A stretch of 23,638 nt of DNA from the NCBI GenBank assembly GCA_964651395.1, contig CAZYXZ010000052.1, positions 1-23,638 of the forward strand, written 5' to 3'. Each line of letters begins with the position of its first letter. Within the stretch, counting starts at the first letter, position 1. Below, one piece after another: positions 14,123-21,687 of the stretch. The translations under genes were made by a program, and so were the position numbers. The notes under the pieces were generated by a model, which saw nothing but the letters and a program-made list of their open reading frames with translations, did not search any database and was not told the origin of the DNA. This stretch comes from CAZYXZ01 sp964651395 (GTDB lineage: Bacteria; Actinomycetota; Actinomycetes; BP-191).

Positions 14123-15279
14123 TCCGGTACTGCACGCGCTGCGTCCTGCCGGAGACGAAGCCGGACATCCTCTTCGACGACGAGGGCGTGTGCAGCGCCT
14201 GCCGCCACTACGAGCAGCGCGTCGAGGTCGACTGGGCTGCCCGGCGTACCGAGCTCATGGCCATCCTCGACCGCTACCGGTCCCCCGACGGCAGCAACTA
14301 CGACTGCGTCGTCCCCGTCAGCGGCGGCAAGGACAGCACGTACCAGGTCGTGCGGATGCTCGAGCTCGGGATGAACCCGCTCTGCGTCACGGCGACCACC
14401 GACAAGCTCTCCGACATCGGCCGGCGCAACATCGAGAACCTCAAGCGGCTCGGTGTCGACTACGTGGAGGTCACCACCAACCCGGTCGTCCGCCGGCGGA
14501 TCAACAAGCTCACGCTCACCCAGGTCGGCGACATCTCCTGGCCGGAGCACGTCGCCATCTTCACGGTGCCGGTGCGCATCGCGGTGCAGATGCGCATCCC
14601 GCTGCTGGTCTGGGGAGAGAACTCGCAGAACGAGTACGGCGGCCCGGCGGCGGCCGCGCAGGGCCAGACTCTGACCCGCCGCTGGCTCGAGGAGTTCGGC
14701 GGCCTGCTCGGGCTGCGCGTCTCGGACCTGGTCGGTCAGGTCGGCATCGAGCCGCGCGACCTCATCCAGTACACCTACCCCGGCGACGAGGAGCTGGCCG
14801 CGCTCGGGGTCACCGGTCTGTTCCTCGGCCACTTCCTGCCGTGGGACGGCTGGGGCAACGCGCTCGTGGCCCAGGCGCACGGCCTCGAGACCTGGCCGCA
14901 CTTCGTCGAGGGCACGCTGGCCGCGTACGAGAACCTCGACAACGTCCAGACCGGCGTCCACGACTACTTCAAGTTCCTCAAGTACGGGTTCGGTCGCGCA
15001 ACCGACCACGCGAGCATGCACGTGCGCCGTGGTCGTCTCACCCGCGCCGACGCCGTCGACCTGGTCACCCGTCACGACGGACGCTTTCCCTGGACCTACC
15101 TGGGCGTCCCCCTCGAGGAGCTGCTCGACGACATCGACCTGACGCTCGAAGAGTTCGTCGGGGTCTGCGACCGGTTCACCAACAAGCGGCTCTTCCTCCG
15201 TGATCGCCACGGCGAGCTGGTCAAGGACGCACGCGGCAACCTCACGAAGACCAACTACGACAACGAGCCGGCGCCGTGA
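14119..15279 (+). CDS. N-acetyl sugar amidotransferase, module A (WbpG/PseA family)
   Basis: 386 aa. The family converts an acetamido group on a nucleotide sugar to an acetamidino group using ATP and ammonia. The N-terminal zinc-ribbon-like cysteines are C5/C8 and C25/C28; the PP-loop SGGKDS (68-73) binds ATP. The WGENSQNEYGG segment and the C-terminal KYGFGRATDHASMHVRRGRL region are typical of TIGR03573-type proteins. It is followed by a HisH-like glutaminase and a HisF-like subunit, the known ammonia-supply partners. Inside a pseudaminic acid operon, the likeliest substrate is CMP-pseudaminic acid or its precursor. GTG 14119 overlaps the fusion gene stop; an upstream in-frame extension would run through that gene. 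It differs clearly from the second copy at 20596-21687. Confidence 0.9.
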   Translation: MIRYCTRCVLPETKPDILFDDEGVCSACRHYEQRVEVDWAARRTELMAILDRYRSPDGSNYDCVVPVSGGKDSTYQVVRMLELGMNPLCVTATTDKLSDIGRRNIENLKRLGVDYVEVTTNPVVRRRINKLTLTQVGDISWPEHVAIFTVPVRIAVQMRIPLLVWGENSQNEYGGPAAAAQGQTLTRRWLEEFGGLLGLRVSDLVGQVGIEPRDLIQYTYPGDEELAALGVTGLFLGHFLPWDGWGNALVAQAHGLETWPHFVEGTLAAYENLDNVQTGVHDYFKFLKYGFGRATDHASMHVRRGRLTRADAVDLVTRHDGRFPWTYLGVPLEELLDDIDLTLEEFVGVCDRFTNKRLFLRDRHGELVKDARGNLTKTNYDNEPAP

Positions 15280-15896
15280 CCAACACCGTCGCCATCGTCG
15301 ACTACGGCCTGTGCAACCTCGACTCGGTACGCCGGGCGGTCGAGGAGTGCGGCGCACGCGCCTACATCACCGACCAACCCGGAGAGCTGGCCCGCGCCGA
15401 CCGGATCATCCTCCCGGGCGTCGGGTCCTTCACGGAGGCCATGGACAACCTGCGTGCCAACCGGATGGACGAGGCACTGGCCGAAGAGGTCCTCGTCGGC
15501 GGCGCGCCGTTCCTCGGCGTCTGTCTCGGCATGCAGCTGCTCGCCGCGGTGGGCATCGAGGGCGGCGAGTCCAAGGGCCTCGGCTGGGTGAACGGTTCCG
15601 TCGTCCGACTCCAGCCGACCGAGCCGGACCGCCGAGTCCCGCACGTGGGCTGGAACGAGGTGCACGCCCGGCCCGGTGCGACCTTGTTCCGCGGCGTCCC
15701 CGACCAGGCCGACTTCTACTTCGTGCACAGCTACCGGCTCGAGGCCGTGGACGGCGACGTCGTCGCGGCCAGCACGCCGTACGGCGACGGGTTCACGAGC
15801 GCGGTCGAGCAGGGCAACGTCCACGGCGTGCAGTTCCACCCGGAGAAGAGCCAGCGTCACGGCTTCCGCGTGCTGACCAACTTCCTCGAGGTCTGA
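15276..15896 (+). CDS. HisH-like glutamine amidotransferase, acetamidino module A
   Basis: 206 aa class I glutaminase. The nucleophile is C83 in GVCLGMQLL, and the His/Glu pair is H188 and E190 in VQFHPEKS; the PGVGSF oxyanion segment is intact, so it should release ammonia from glutamine. It resembles HisH of histidine synthesis, but its neighbours (sugar amidotransferase before, HisF2-like after) and the absence of other his genes point to supplying ammonia for sugar amidination. GTG 15276 overlaps the amidotransferase stop by 4 nt, and only 3 nt separate it from the HisF-like gene, which suggests a complex made in fixed proportions. Confidence 0.9.
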   Translation: MTNTVAIVDYGLCNLDSVRRAVEECGARAYITDQPGELARADRIILPGVGSFTEAMDNLRANRMDEALAEEVLVGGAPFLGVCLGMQLLAAVGIEGGESKGLGWVNGSVVRLQPTEPDRRVPHVGWNEVHARPGATLFRGVPDQADFYFVHSYRLEAVDGDVVAASTPYGDGFTSAVEQGNVHGVQFHPEKSQRHGFRVLTNFLEV

Positions 15897-15899
15897 GCC

Positions 15900-16655
15900 G
15901 TGCTGAAGGTCCGGGTGATCCCCACACTGCTCTACCGCGACGTCGGCCTGGTCAAGGGTGTGCAGTTCGACTCCCGGCGGGCCGTGGGCGGGGTCATGCA
16001 GGCGGTGAAGGTCTACAACCTCCGCGACGTCGACGAGCTGGTCTTCCTCGACGTCACCGCGACGATCCAGTCGCGGGAACCCGACTACGACCTGGTGGAC
16101 GAGATCGCGGACGAGTGCTTCATGCCGCTCACCGTCGGCGGCGGGGTCCGCACTCTCGAGCACGTGCGCCGCCTGCTGCGGGTGGGCGCCGACAAGGTCG
16201 CGCTCTGCACCGCGGCGGTCGAGACTCCCGATCTGGTGCGCGAGGCGTCCGCACGGTTCGGCGCGCAGTGTGTGGTGGTCGCTATCGACACGCGCACCGA
16301 CGAGACCGGCACGTGGGCGTGGACCCGCAGCGGCACCCAGGCGACCGGCCTCGACCCGGTGGCGCTGGCCCGGCAGATGGAGGAGCTCGGCGCGGGCGAG
16401 ATCCTGCTCACCTCGATCGACCGCGACGGCACCATGTCCGGCTACGACCTGGACACCGTCCGTCGCGTCGCCGACGCGGTCGGCATCCCGGTCATCGCGT
16501 CCGGAGGTGCGGGCAGCTACGCCGACCTCGCCGCGGCCGTGCTCGAGGCCGACGCCGCCGCGGTGGCGGCGGCCAGCGTGTTCCACTTCACCGAGCAGAC
16601 CCCGCTCGAGGCCAAGGCCTACCTGCGCGCGCACGGCGTGCCGGTCCGGGCGTAG
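15900..16655 (+). CDS. HisF-like acetamidino modification protein (AglZ/HisF2 type), module A
   Basis: 251 aa beta/alpha barrel aligning without gaps to the N-terminal 130 residues of Thermotoga HisF as I recall that sequence. D130 (VVVAID) is kept, but the other catalytic acid, D11, is L11 (IPTLLYRDVG), so it is unlikely to be a working imidazole-glycerol-phosphate cyclase. Phosphate-site segments such as FMPLTVGGGVRT, ILLTSIDRDGTMSGYD and IPVIASGGAGS remain. The expected role is to pass ammonia from the HisH partner to the sugar amidotransferase, as for HisF2 with WbpG. It starts at GTG 15900, 3 nt after the glutaminase gene. The next gene has an AGGAG ribosome site overlapping its TAG stop. 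Confidence 0.9.
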   Translation: MLKVRVIPTLLYRDVGLVKGVQFDSRRAVGGVMQAVKVYNLRDVDELVFLDVTATIQSREPDYDLVDEIADECFMPLTVGGGVRTLEHVRRLLRVGADKVALCTAAVETPDLVREASARFGAQCVVVAIDTRTDETGTWAWTRSGTQATGLDPVALARQMEELGAGEILLTSIDRDGTMSGYDLDTVRRVADAVGIPVIASGGAGSYADLAAAVLEADAAAVAAASVFHFTEQTPLEAKAYLRAHGVPVRA

Positions 16656-16662
16656 GAGACGC

Positions 16663-17286
16663 GTGAACCAGGAGCCCACGGACGCCGTCCGCCTCGAGCA
16701 GCTCTGGACCGGCGAGTTCGGCGACGCCTACGTCGACCGCAACGCGACGGCGTACGACGCGCGGAAGCCGTTCTGGGACGAGCTGCTGTCCGCGATCGAG
16801 GTGCGGCGCGTCCTCGAGGTCGGCTGCAACCTCGGCGGCAACCTGCGCTGGGTCGCCGACGCGGTCGGCCCGGCCGAGGTGGTCGGCCTCGACGTCAACC
16901 ACAAGGCGTTGGCCGGGCTGCGGTCGGCATACCCCGACGTCAACGCGGTCTGGGGGCACGCTCGGGATCTGCCGTTCCGCGACGGCTGGTTCGACCTCGT
17001 GTTCACCATGGGCGTCCTGATCCACCAGCCCGAGGAGTCGCTCCCCCAGGTGATGGACGAGATGGTGCGCACGTCGCGTCGCTACGTGTTCTGCGGCGAG
17101 TACTACGCCGCGCAGACGGAGGAGGTGCCCTACCGGGGCGAGGAGGGGGCGCTCTTCCGCCGCGACTACGGCGGCCTGTTCGCCGCGCGCTTCCCCGGGC
17201 TCGCGCTGCGCAGCGAGGGCTTCCTCGGCCGCGACGCCGGATGGGACGACGTCACCTGGTGGCTGTTCGAGAAGCCGACCGCATGA
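16663..17286 (+). CDS. Pseudaminic-acid-biosynthesis-associated methylase (PseM-like)
   Basis: 207 aa SAM methyltransferase. The N-terminal LEQLWTGEFGDAYVDRN segment (11-27) and motif I VLEVGCNLGGNL (50-61) strongly resemble the small methylases annotated as pseudaminic-acid-associated (TIGR03587-like), which is recognition by eye and not a search result. DGWFDLVFTMGVLIHQ is the post-strand-4 motif. Placement right after the acetamidino triad suggests methylation of pseudaminic acid, on a hydroxyl or on the amidino nitrogen. AGGAG at 16654-16658 lies 4 nt before GTG 16663 and fixes the start; the upstream in-frame stretch covers the hisF-like gene. ATGA couples it to the exporter gene. Confidence 0.85.
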   Translation: MNQEPTDAVRLEQLWTGEFGDAYVDRNATAYDARKPFWDELLSAIEVRRVLEVGCNLGGNLRWVADAVGPAEVVGLDVNHKALAGLRSAYPDVNAVWGHARDLPFRDGWFDLVFTMGVLIHQPEESLPQVMDEMVRTSRRYVFCGEYYAAQTEEVPYRGEEGALFRRDYGGLFAARFPGLALRSEGFLGRDAGWDDVTWWLFEKPTA

Positions 17287-19097
17287 GCCAGGAGAGCGGC
17301 GCGAGCCTGAGGGACACGTTACGGCAGAGCAGCCAGGTGATCGGACCGGACCGCGGCCGCTGGCTCGCTCTCGTGCTGCTCGGCGTCGTGGTCAGCTTGG
17401 TCGAGGTGGTCGCGGCCTTGCTCATCTTCTTCGTCGTCGCGCTCGTCACCCGACGCGACGACGCACCTTCCCTCCCCGTCGTCGGCGACGTGCGCCAGCA
17501 CTTCGCCGGCTCCACCGATGCGACGTTCTTCGGCTGGCTGGCGGTGGCGGTCGCGGTCTTCTTCGTCCTGCGCGCGCTGCTGGTGTCCGGCCAGGCCTAC
17601 GCGCAGCACCGCACCGCGCACGCGGCCGGTGCCGCACTGGGCCGGCGCCTGCTCGGCGGCTACCTGGCCATGCCCTACGAGTGGCACCTCAGCCGGAGCT
17701 CGAGCGAGTCGGTCCGCAACGCCTACGACGCGGTCGACAAGGTCGTCTACTTCATCCTCATCCCCGGCATCTCGATCCTCGCCGAGACGCTCACCGTGTT
17801 CGCCGTCGTCACGGTGCTGGTCGTGTCCGCGCCGCTGGCCACGCTCCTCGCGGCGGTGATCCTCGCACCCGCGGTGCTCCTGCTCGCCCGGTTGCTGCAC
17901 CCGAAGCTCACGGCACTCGGCCACCAGCAGCAGGCCGGGGTGCAGGAGATGCTCGGCGTCCTCCAGGAGTCGCTGCAGGGAGTGCGCGACATCCGGCTCT
18001 ACGACGGCAGCGCGGAGTTCGAGCGCCGGTTCCTCGTCAGCCGCCGCCAGGTGGCCCGGACCAACTACCTGCGGGCCACGCTCACCGACGTGCCGCGCAT
18101 CGTCATCGAGACCGCCGCCATCGTCTTCATCGTCGTGTTCCTCTGGGTGACCGTGCTGCGCTCCGGCACCGCGGGCGACTCGATCGGCGTCCTCGGCCTG
18201 TTCGCGTACGCCGTCCTGCGGGTCCTCCCGTCCGTGAACCGGATCGTCACGCAGCGCAACACGATGCGCTTCGGCGGCGCTGCGCTCGACCAGATCGTGG
18301 CCGATCTCCGTGTCATCCCCGAGCCGGCCGACGGCCCGTCGCCACCGGCGCTGCGGTTCGAGGAGGAGATCGAGCTGCGCGGCGTCGGCTTCCGGTACGC
18401 CGGCACGGACGTCGACGTCCTGCGCGACATCGACCTCACCATCGCGGCCGGCGAGTCGGTGGGGATCGTCGGGCCGACCGGCGGCGGCAAGAGCACGCTG
18501 GCCGACATCCTGACCGGCCTGCTCACTCCCACGGCCGGCACGGTGCTCGTCGACGGCGTGCCGCTGGCCGGTCACGAGCGCGGATGGCAACGGACGCTCG
18601 GAGTGGTGTCGCAGCAGGTGTTCCTGCTCGACGACACGCTGCGCGCCAACATCGCCTTCGGCGTACCCCCGGACCAGGTCGACGAGGCCGCCCTCGCGGA
18701 CGCCGTGCGGATGGCCCAGCTGGACGACCTCGCGGACTGGGCCGCCCAGGGCTTGGACACCGTCGTCGGCGAACGCGGCACGCGGCTCTCGGGCGGGCAG
18801 CGCCAGCGCGTGGCGATCGCCCGGGCGCTCTACCGCCGGCCGCGCGTGCTGGTGTTCGACGAGGGCACCTCGGCCCTCGACTCGCTCACCGAAGCCCGGC
18901 TGGCGGCGGCGCTCGCCGCCCTCCGCGAGTCACACACGCTGGTCATGGTCGCCCACCGGCTCAACACGGTTCGCGACTGCGACCGCGTGGTCTTCGTCCA
19001 GGACGCGACCATCGCCGCCGTCGGTTCCTACCGCCAGCTGCTCCGGAACAACGCCCGGTTCCGCGCGATGGCCCAAGCCGGCGGGGACGCCGGCTAA
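17283..19097 (+). CDS. ABC transporter, fused membrane and ATPase domains (MsbA/PglK-type exporter or flippase)
   Basis: 604 aa half-transporter. Residues about 25-320 hold six predicted membrane helices (first two near 28-53 and 82-103). The ATPase domain has Walker A GPTGGGKST (397-405), the Q-loop in VVSQQVFLLDD, signature LSGGQRQR (from 502), Walker B VLVFDEGTSALD and the H-loop VAHRLNT, all intact. This type-IV fold exports lipids or flips lipid-linked oligosaccharides, as PglK does in Campylobacter. As last gene of the operon it probably moves the pseudaminic-acid-bearing lipid-linked glycan across the membrane. It should act as a homodimer. ATG 17283 overlaps the methylase stop. Its stop codon region is duplicated downstream (19077-19126). 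Confidence 0.92.
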   Translation: MSQESGASLRDTLRQSSQVIGPDRGRWLALVLLGVVVSLVEVVAALLIFFVVALVTRRDDAPSLPVVGDVRQHFAGSTDATFFGWLAVAVAVFFVLRALLVSGQAYAQHRTAHAAGAALGRRLLGGYLAMPYEWHLSRSSSESVRNAYDAVDKVVYFILIPGISILAETLTVFAVVTVLVVSAPLATLLAAVILAPAVLLLARLLHPKLTALGHQQQAGVQEMLGVLQESLQGVRDIRLYDGSAEFERRFLVSRRQVARTNYLRATLTDVPRIVIETAAIVFIVVFLWVTVLRSGTAGDSIGVLGLFAYAVLRVLPSVNRIVTQRNTMRFGGAALDQIVADLRVIPEPADGPSPPALRFEEEIELRGVGFRYAGTDVDVLRDIDLTIAAGESVGIVGPTGGGKSTLADILTGLLTPTAGTVLVDGVPLAGHERGWQRTLGVVSQQVFLLDDTLRANIAFGVPPDQVDEAALADAVRMAQLDDLADWAAQGLDTVVGERGTRLSGGQRQRVAIARALYRRPRVLVFDEGTSALDSLTEARLAAALAALRESHTLVMVAHRLNTVRDCDRVVFVQDATIAAVGSYRQLLRNNARFRAMAQAGGDAG

Positions 19098-19126
19098 CGG
19101 TGCGGCCGGCGGCGACGCCGGCTAAC
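19077..19126. terminator. Tandem GNRA-loop hairpins between converging operons, made by a 22-bp duplication
   Basis: Bases 19077-19098 recur at 19105-19126 with one mismatch, a 28-bp period. Each copy folds as GCCGGCG - tetraloop - CGCCGGC (19077-19094 with GGGA; 19105-19122 with GCGA), both GNRA loops on perfect 7-bp stems. The first copy encodes the exporter's last residues and TAA stop; the second ends at the stop codon of the opposing gene. No T-tract is present, but strong GC hairpins between convergent operons plausibly act as a bidirectional terminator. Confidence 0.6.
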
Positions 19127-20576
19127 CGAGCAGGCGGCTGAGCACCTCGCGGCGACGGTCCGGCAGCTGCGGAATCCGCCGCTCGGCACGGGGCCGGGCG
19201 GCGGCGACGCGCAGGACCTCGGGGGCGAGCGCGCTCGCCGGCACCAGTGAGACCAGTCCGGCCTCGACCTGCTCGGGGAAGTAGCCGGGCCCCTCCGGGT
19301 CGGTGAGCACCGACGGCACGCCGAAGACGGCTGCCTCGATGACCGCCGAGGAGTTGTGCGTGACGTGGACGTCCATGTGCCGCAGCAGCGCGGGAAGCGG
19401 CCACTCGGTGGCGACCGCGCTGTCGCCGGCCAGCCGCCCGTGGCCGAGCAGCGCGCGGCGCAGCCGCTGCCGCTCCGGCTCGGTCGCCCCGGGATGGTCG
19501 CGCAGCCACCACCGCATGCCCGGCGTGGCACTCACCGCGGCGAGGATCGCCGCCAGGCTGTCGTCGTCGGTACCCCAGCGCAGCGTCACGAGGACGTGAG
19601 CGTCGCCCGGCGCGACCCCGCCCAGGTCGGCGAACCGGGCGTCGTACTCGCGCACCTGCGCGGAGTCCGCATCGGTCCAACGCTGGAGCCACGGGTCGCC
19701 GCCGACGACCGCCTCATGTCCACCGGTCACCCGTCCCCACGCGTCGATCGCGGTCGCCTCGAAGTCGCTCCACACCCAGAAGTACCGCGCCAGCTCCGGG
19801 TAGCCGCCGGGCGGCAGGTTGTGCCAGCGCGCGTAGGCGAAGTGCAGCGGCCCCTGCAGACCGTGCTGGAGGTCCACGCTCGGTACGCCGGCCCGACGGC
19901 AGGCGACGTGGAAGGCCATGTGCGGGAGCCCGTAGTCGACCACCAACGCCAGCCGGGGCCGGGCGGCCGCGACGACGCGGTCGAAGCGGGTGGCCATCGC
20001 CGCGAGCTGCGTCACCTGCGCGGCCACCGCCTCCCGGCGTACCGGCGGGGGAACCGGCAGGTGCTGTCCGAGGAGCCGGAGGAAGTCGGCGTGTCCGGGC
20101 AGGTCCACGGCTGCCGACGACACGCGGCTACGCAGGCGGTCGGCGTCGAGCGCGAGCTGCACCGGCCGCGACGGACGGTGCCGCGGCGCGCGGTAGACGT
20201 GCAGCGGCTCGAGGTGCAGCGCGGTGCGCCCCATCTCGTCGAGGGTGTCGACGAGGGTGTCGCAGTGCCGGTCGTACCAGCGGCCCTCCAGCAGCACGCG
20301 CGAGCTCGGGTCACCGAGCATGAGCACGTCGACGGGGCGCAGCTCCGCCTCGTGCGCCCGGTCACGGACGCGCTGGCGCGCGCGCGACGACAGCCCGGAG
20401 GCGGTGCGGGTCGCCGTCCGGGCCAGCGCCACGGGTCGCGACGCCGGCGTCGGTCCGTGCCCGAGCCCCGTCCCGGCGTAGAACAGGTGACTGCGAACCA
20501 GCGGCCAGGCGTCCACCCCTGCTCCGCGCCACTCCGCGACCGGTACGGCCGCCTCGATGGCGTTGATCAGGTCCAT
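19122..20576 (-). CDS. GT-B fold surface-glycan transferase-like protein (CDP-glycerol/capsule transferase-like)
   Basis: 484 aa. The N-terminal WPLVRSHLFY segment is seen in transferase-like proteins of O-antigen and capsule clusters. The C-terminal half has a GT-B style nucleotide site: DLQHGLQGPLHFAY, VVGGDPWLQRW, HVLVTLRWG, WWLRDHP and VHVTHNSSAVIEAAVFGVPS, which recalls CDP-glycerol glycerophosphotransferases and Kdo/sialic-type transferases using CMP sugars. A role in adding pseudaminic acid or another amidinated sugar is attractive but unproven. I chose ATG 20576 because GGAGG lies 11 nt upstream; GTG 20594, adding six residues, is also possible. Last gene of the leftward operon; 19 nt past the preceding stop. 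No signal peptide or membrane helix is evident. Confidence 0.75.
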   Translation of the reverse strand: MDLINAIEAAVPVAEWRGAGVDAWPLVRSHLFYAGTGLGHGPTPASRPVALARTATRTASGLSSRARQRVRDRAHEAELRPVDVLMLGDPSSRVLLEGRWYDRHCDTLVDTLDEMGRTALHLEPLHVYRAPRHRPSRPVQLALDADRLRSRVSSAAVDLPGHADFLRLLGQHLPVPPPVRREAVAAQVTQLAAMATRFDRVVAAARPRLALVVDYGLPHMAFHVACRRAGVPSVDLQHGLQGPLHFAYARWHNLPPGGYPELARYFWVWSDFEATAIDAWGRVTGGHEAVVGGDPWLQRWTDADSAQVREYDARFADLGGVAPGDAHVLVTLRWGTDDDSLAAILAAVSATPGMRWWLRDHPGATEPERQRLRRALLGHGRLAGDSAVATEWPLPALLRHMDVHVTHNSSAVIEAAVFGVPSVLTDPEGPGYFPEQVEAGLVSLVPASALAPEVLRVAAARPRAERRIPQLPDRRREVLSRLLG

Positions 20577-20595
20577 GCAGTCCGCGGCCTCCACG

Positions 20596-21687
20596 TCAGC
20601 GGCCCCGCCTCAGCACGCGGCGCAGCGGGTCGAGGTAGGAGTCCTCGGACGCGTAGGCCGAGTGCGGGCGCGGCGGCTCGCCCATGAGCGTGTCGAACTC
20701 CTCGGCGCTGAAGCCGAGCTTCTTGCAGAAGTACTCGCGGTCCGTGCGCAGCAGGACCGGGTCGTAGAGCGGCTCGGCGAGCTCCGCGACCGCCTCCTCG
20801 CGACGCAGCTGCCCGGCACAGATCAGCGAGGACAGGTGCGCGCGTCGCTTGTCGATGCCGAACTTCGTCGGCAGGAGATGCGCCTGGTAGAAGCGGGTGA
20901 TCAGTGACTCGAAATGCTTGCCGGCGTAGTCCACCCAGCCGATCTCACGCCCCAGCTCGGCCTTGGCGGCCTCCTTGTCGTACTCGACGAGGTTGAGCAG
21001 GCGGACCGTCTCGATCCGCCGGACGACCTGCCACCAGCGCAGCCGAAGGGTGCTCCCGGTCGGGAACGTGCGCACGTCGCGTTCCCCGTGTGCGGCATGG
21101 ATCGCCCGGAGGTTGCGCAGGTCCGACTTGCGGTGCACCCACGCGGTCGGCAGCACCGCCTCGGTCGCCGTGTTCTCTCCGCTGACGATGAACCGCAGCC
21201 CGAGCCCGAGGGCCAGGTGGTAGGCGATCGCGACGATCGCGTGGTCACTGACCATCTCCAGGTCGACGACGCCGGCCTTCATGAACGCGCGCTGGAGGTC
21301 ACGGAACTCCCGCCAGTCGACGACGTGGGTGTAGAGGTCGAGCCCCAGCCCCTCGACGACGCGCTGGATGTTGCGCACCGACTGCTCGGAGTTCCATCCG
21401 TTGTCGAGGTGGACGGCCAGCGGTCGGAGCCCGGACCGCACCGCCAGCAGGGCTGTGTACGAGCTGTCGACGCCGCCGCTGACGCCCATGACGCAGTCGT
21501 ACTCACGGCCGCGGCCGGCCGCCCGCACCCGGCGTACGGCGTCCTCGAGCCGTTCCTTGCGCGGCGCCGCCCGCGCGACGTGAGCGTCGTAGCCCCGGCA
21601 GTGGCTGCAGACGCCGGCGGCGTCGAAGCTGATCTCGGGGTCCGACGTGTCCATCACGCAGCGAACGCACTCCCGCCACTCAGCCAC
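20596..21687 (-). CDS. N-acetyl sugar amidotransferase, module B (WbpG family)
   Basis: 363 aa. Cysteine pairs C7/C10 and C27/C30 form the N-terminal zinc-ribbon-like unit; the ATP PP-loop is SGGVDSS (70-76). The segments DNGWNSEQSVRNI, SGENTATEAVLP and KFGIDKRRAHLSSLI are typical of WbpG-like enzymes that make acetamidino groups. It differs from the first copy (SGGKDS; KYGFGRATDHASM) and is shorter by 23 residues, so it is an old paralogue or separately acquired gene and not a recent duplicate. It follows its HisH-like and HisF-like partners and overlaps the latter by 8 nt. GTG 21687 is fixed by GGGAGG 6 nt upstream. No nucleotide-sugar genes for its substrate are in view. Confidence 0.9.
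   Translation of the reverse strand: MAEWRECVRCVMDTSDPEISFDAAGVCSHCRGYDAHVARAAPRKERLEDAVRRVRAAGRGREYDCVMGVSGGVDSSYTALLAVRSGLRPLAVHLDNGWNSEQSVRNIQRVVEGLGLDLYTHVVDWREFRDLQRAFMKAGVVDLEMVSDHAIVAIAYHLALGLGLRFIVSGENTATEAVLPTAWVHRKSDLRNLRAIHAAHGERDVRTFPTGSTLRLRWWQVVRRIETVRLLNLVEYDKEAAKAELGREIGWVDYAGKHFESLITRFYQAHLLPTKFGIDKRRAHLSSLICAGQLRREEAVAELAEPLYDPVLLRTDREYFCKKLGFSAEEFDTLMGEPPRPHSAYASEDSYLDPLRRVLRRGR

Noticed and set aside
15276..16655. Histidine biosynthesis genes hisH and hisF
   Set aside because: No other his genes nearby, adjacent sugar amidotransferase, and loss of the D11 equivalent in the HisF-like protein.
15255..16679. 474-codon antisense frame opposite the HisH/HisF-like genes
   Set aside because: No recognisable domain; the plus strand carries intact catalytic motifs of two proteins.
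19077..19126. Mobile element or attachment-site direct repeat
   Set aside because: Only a 28-bp period with two copies, no integrase or transposase nearby; a local tandem duplication forming hairpins is simpler.
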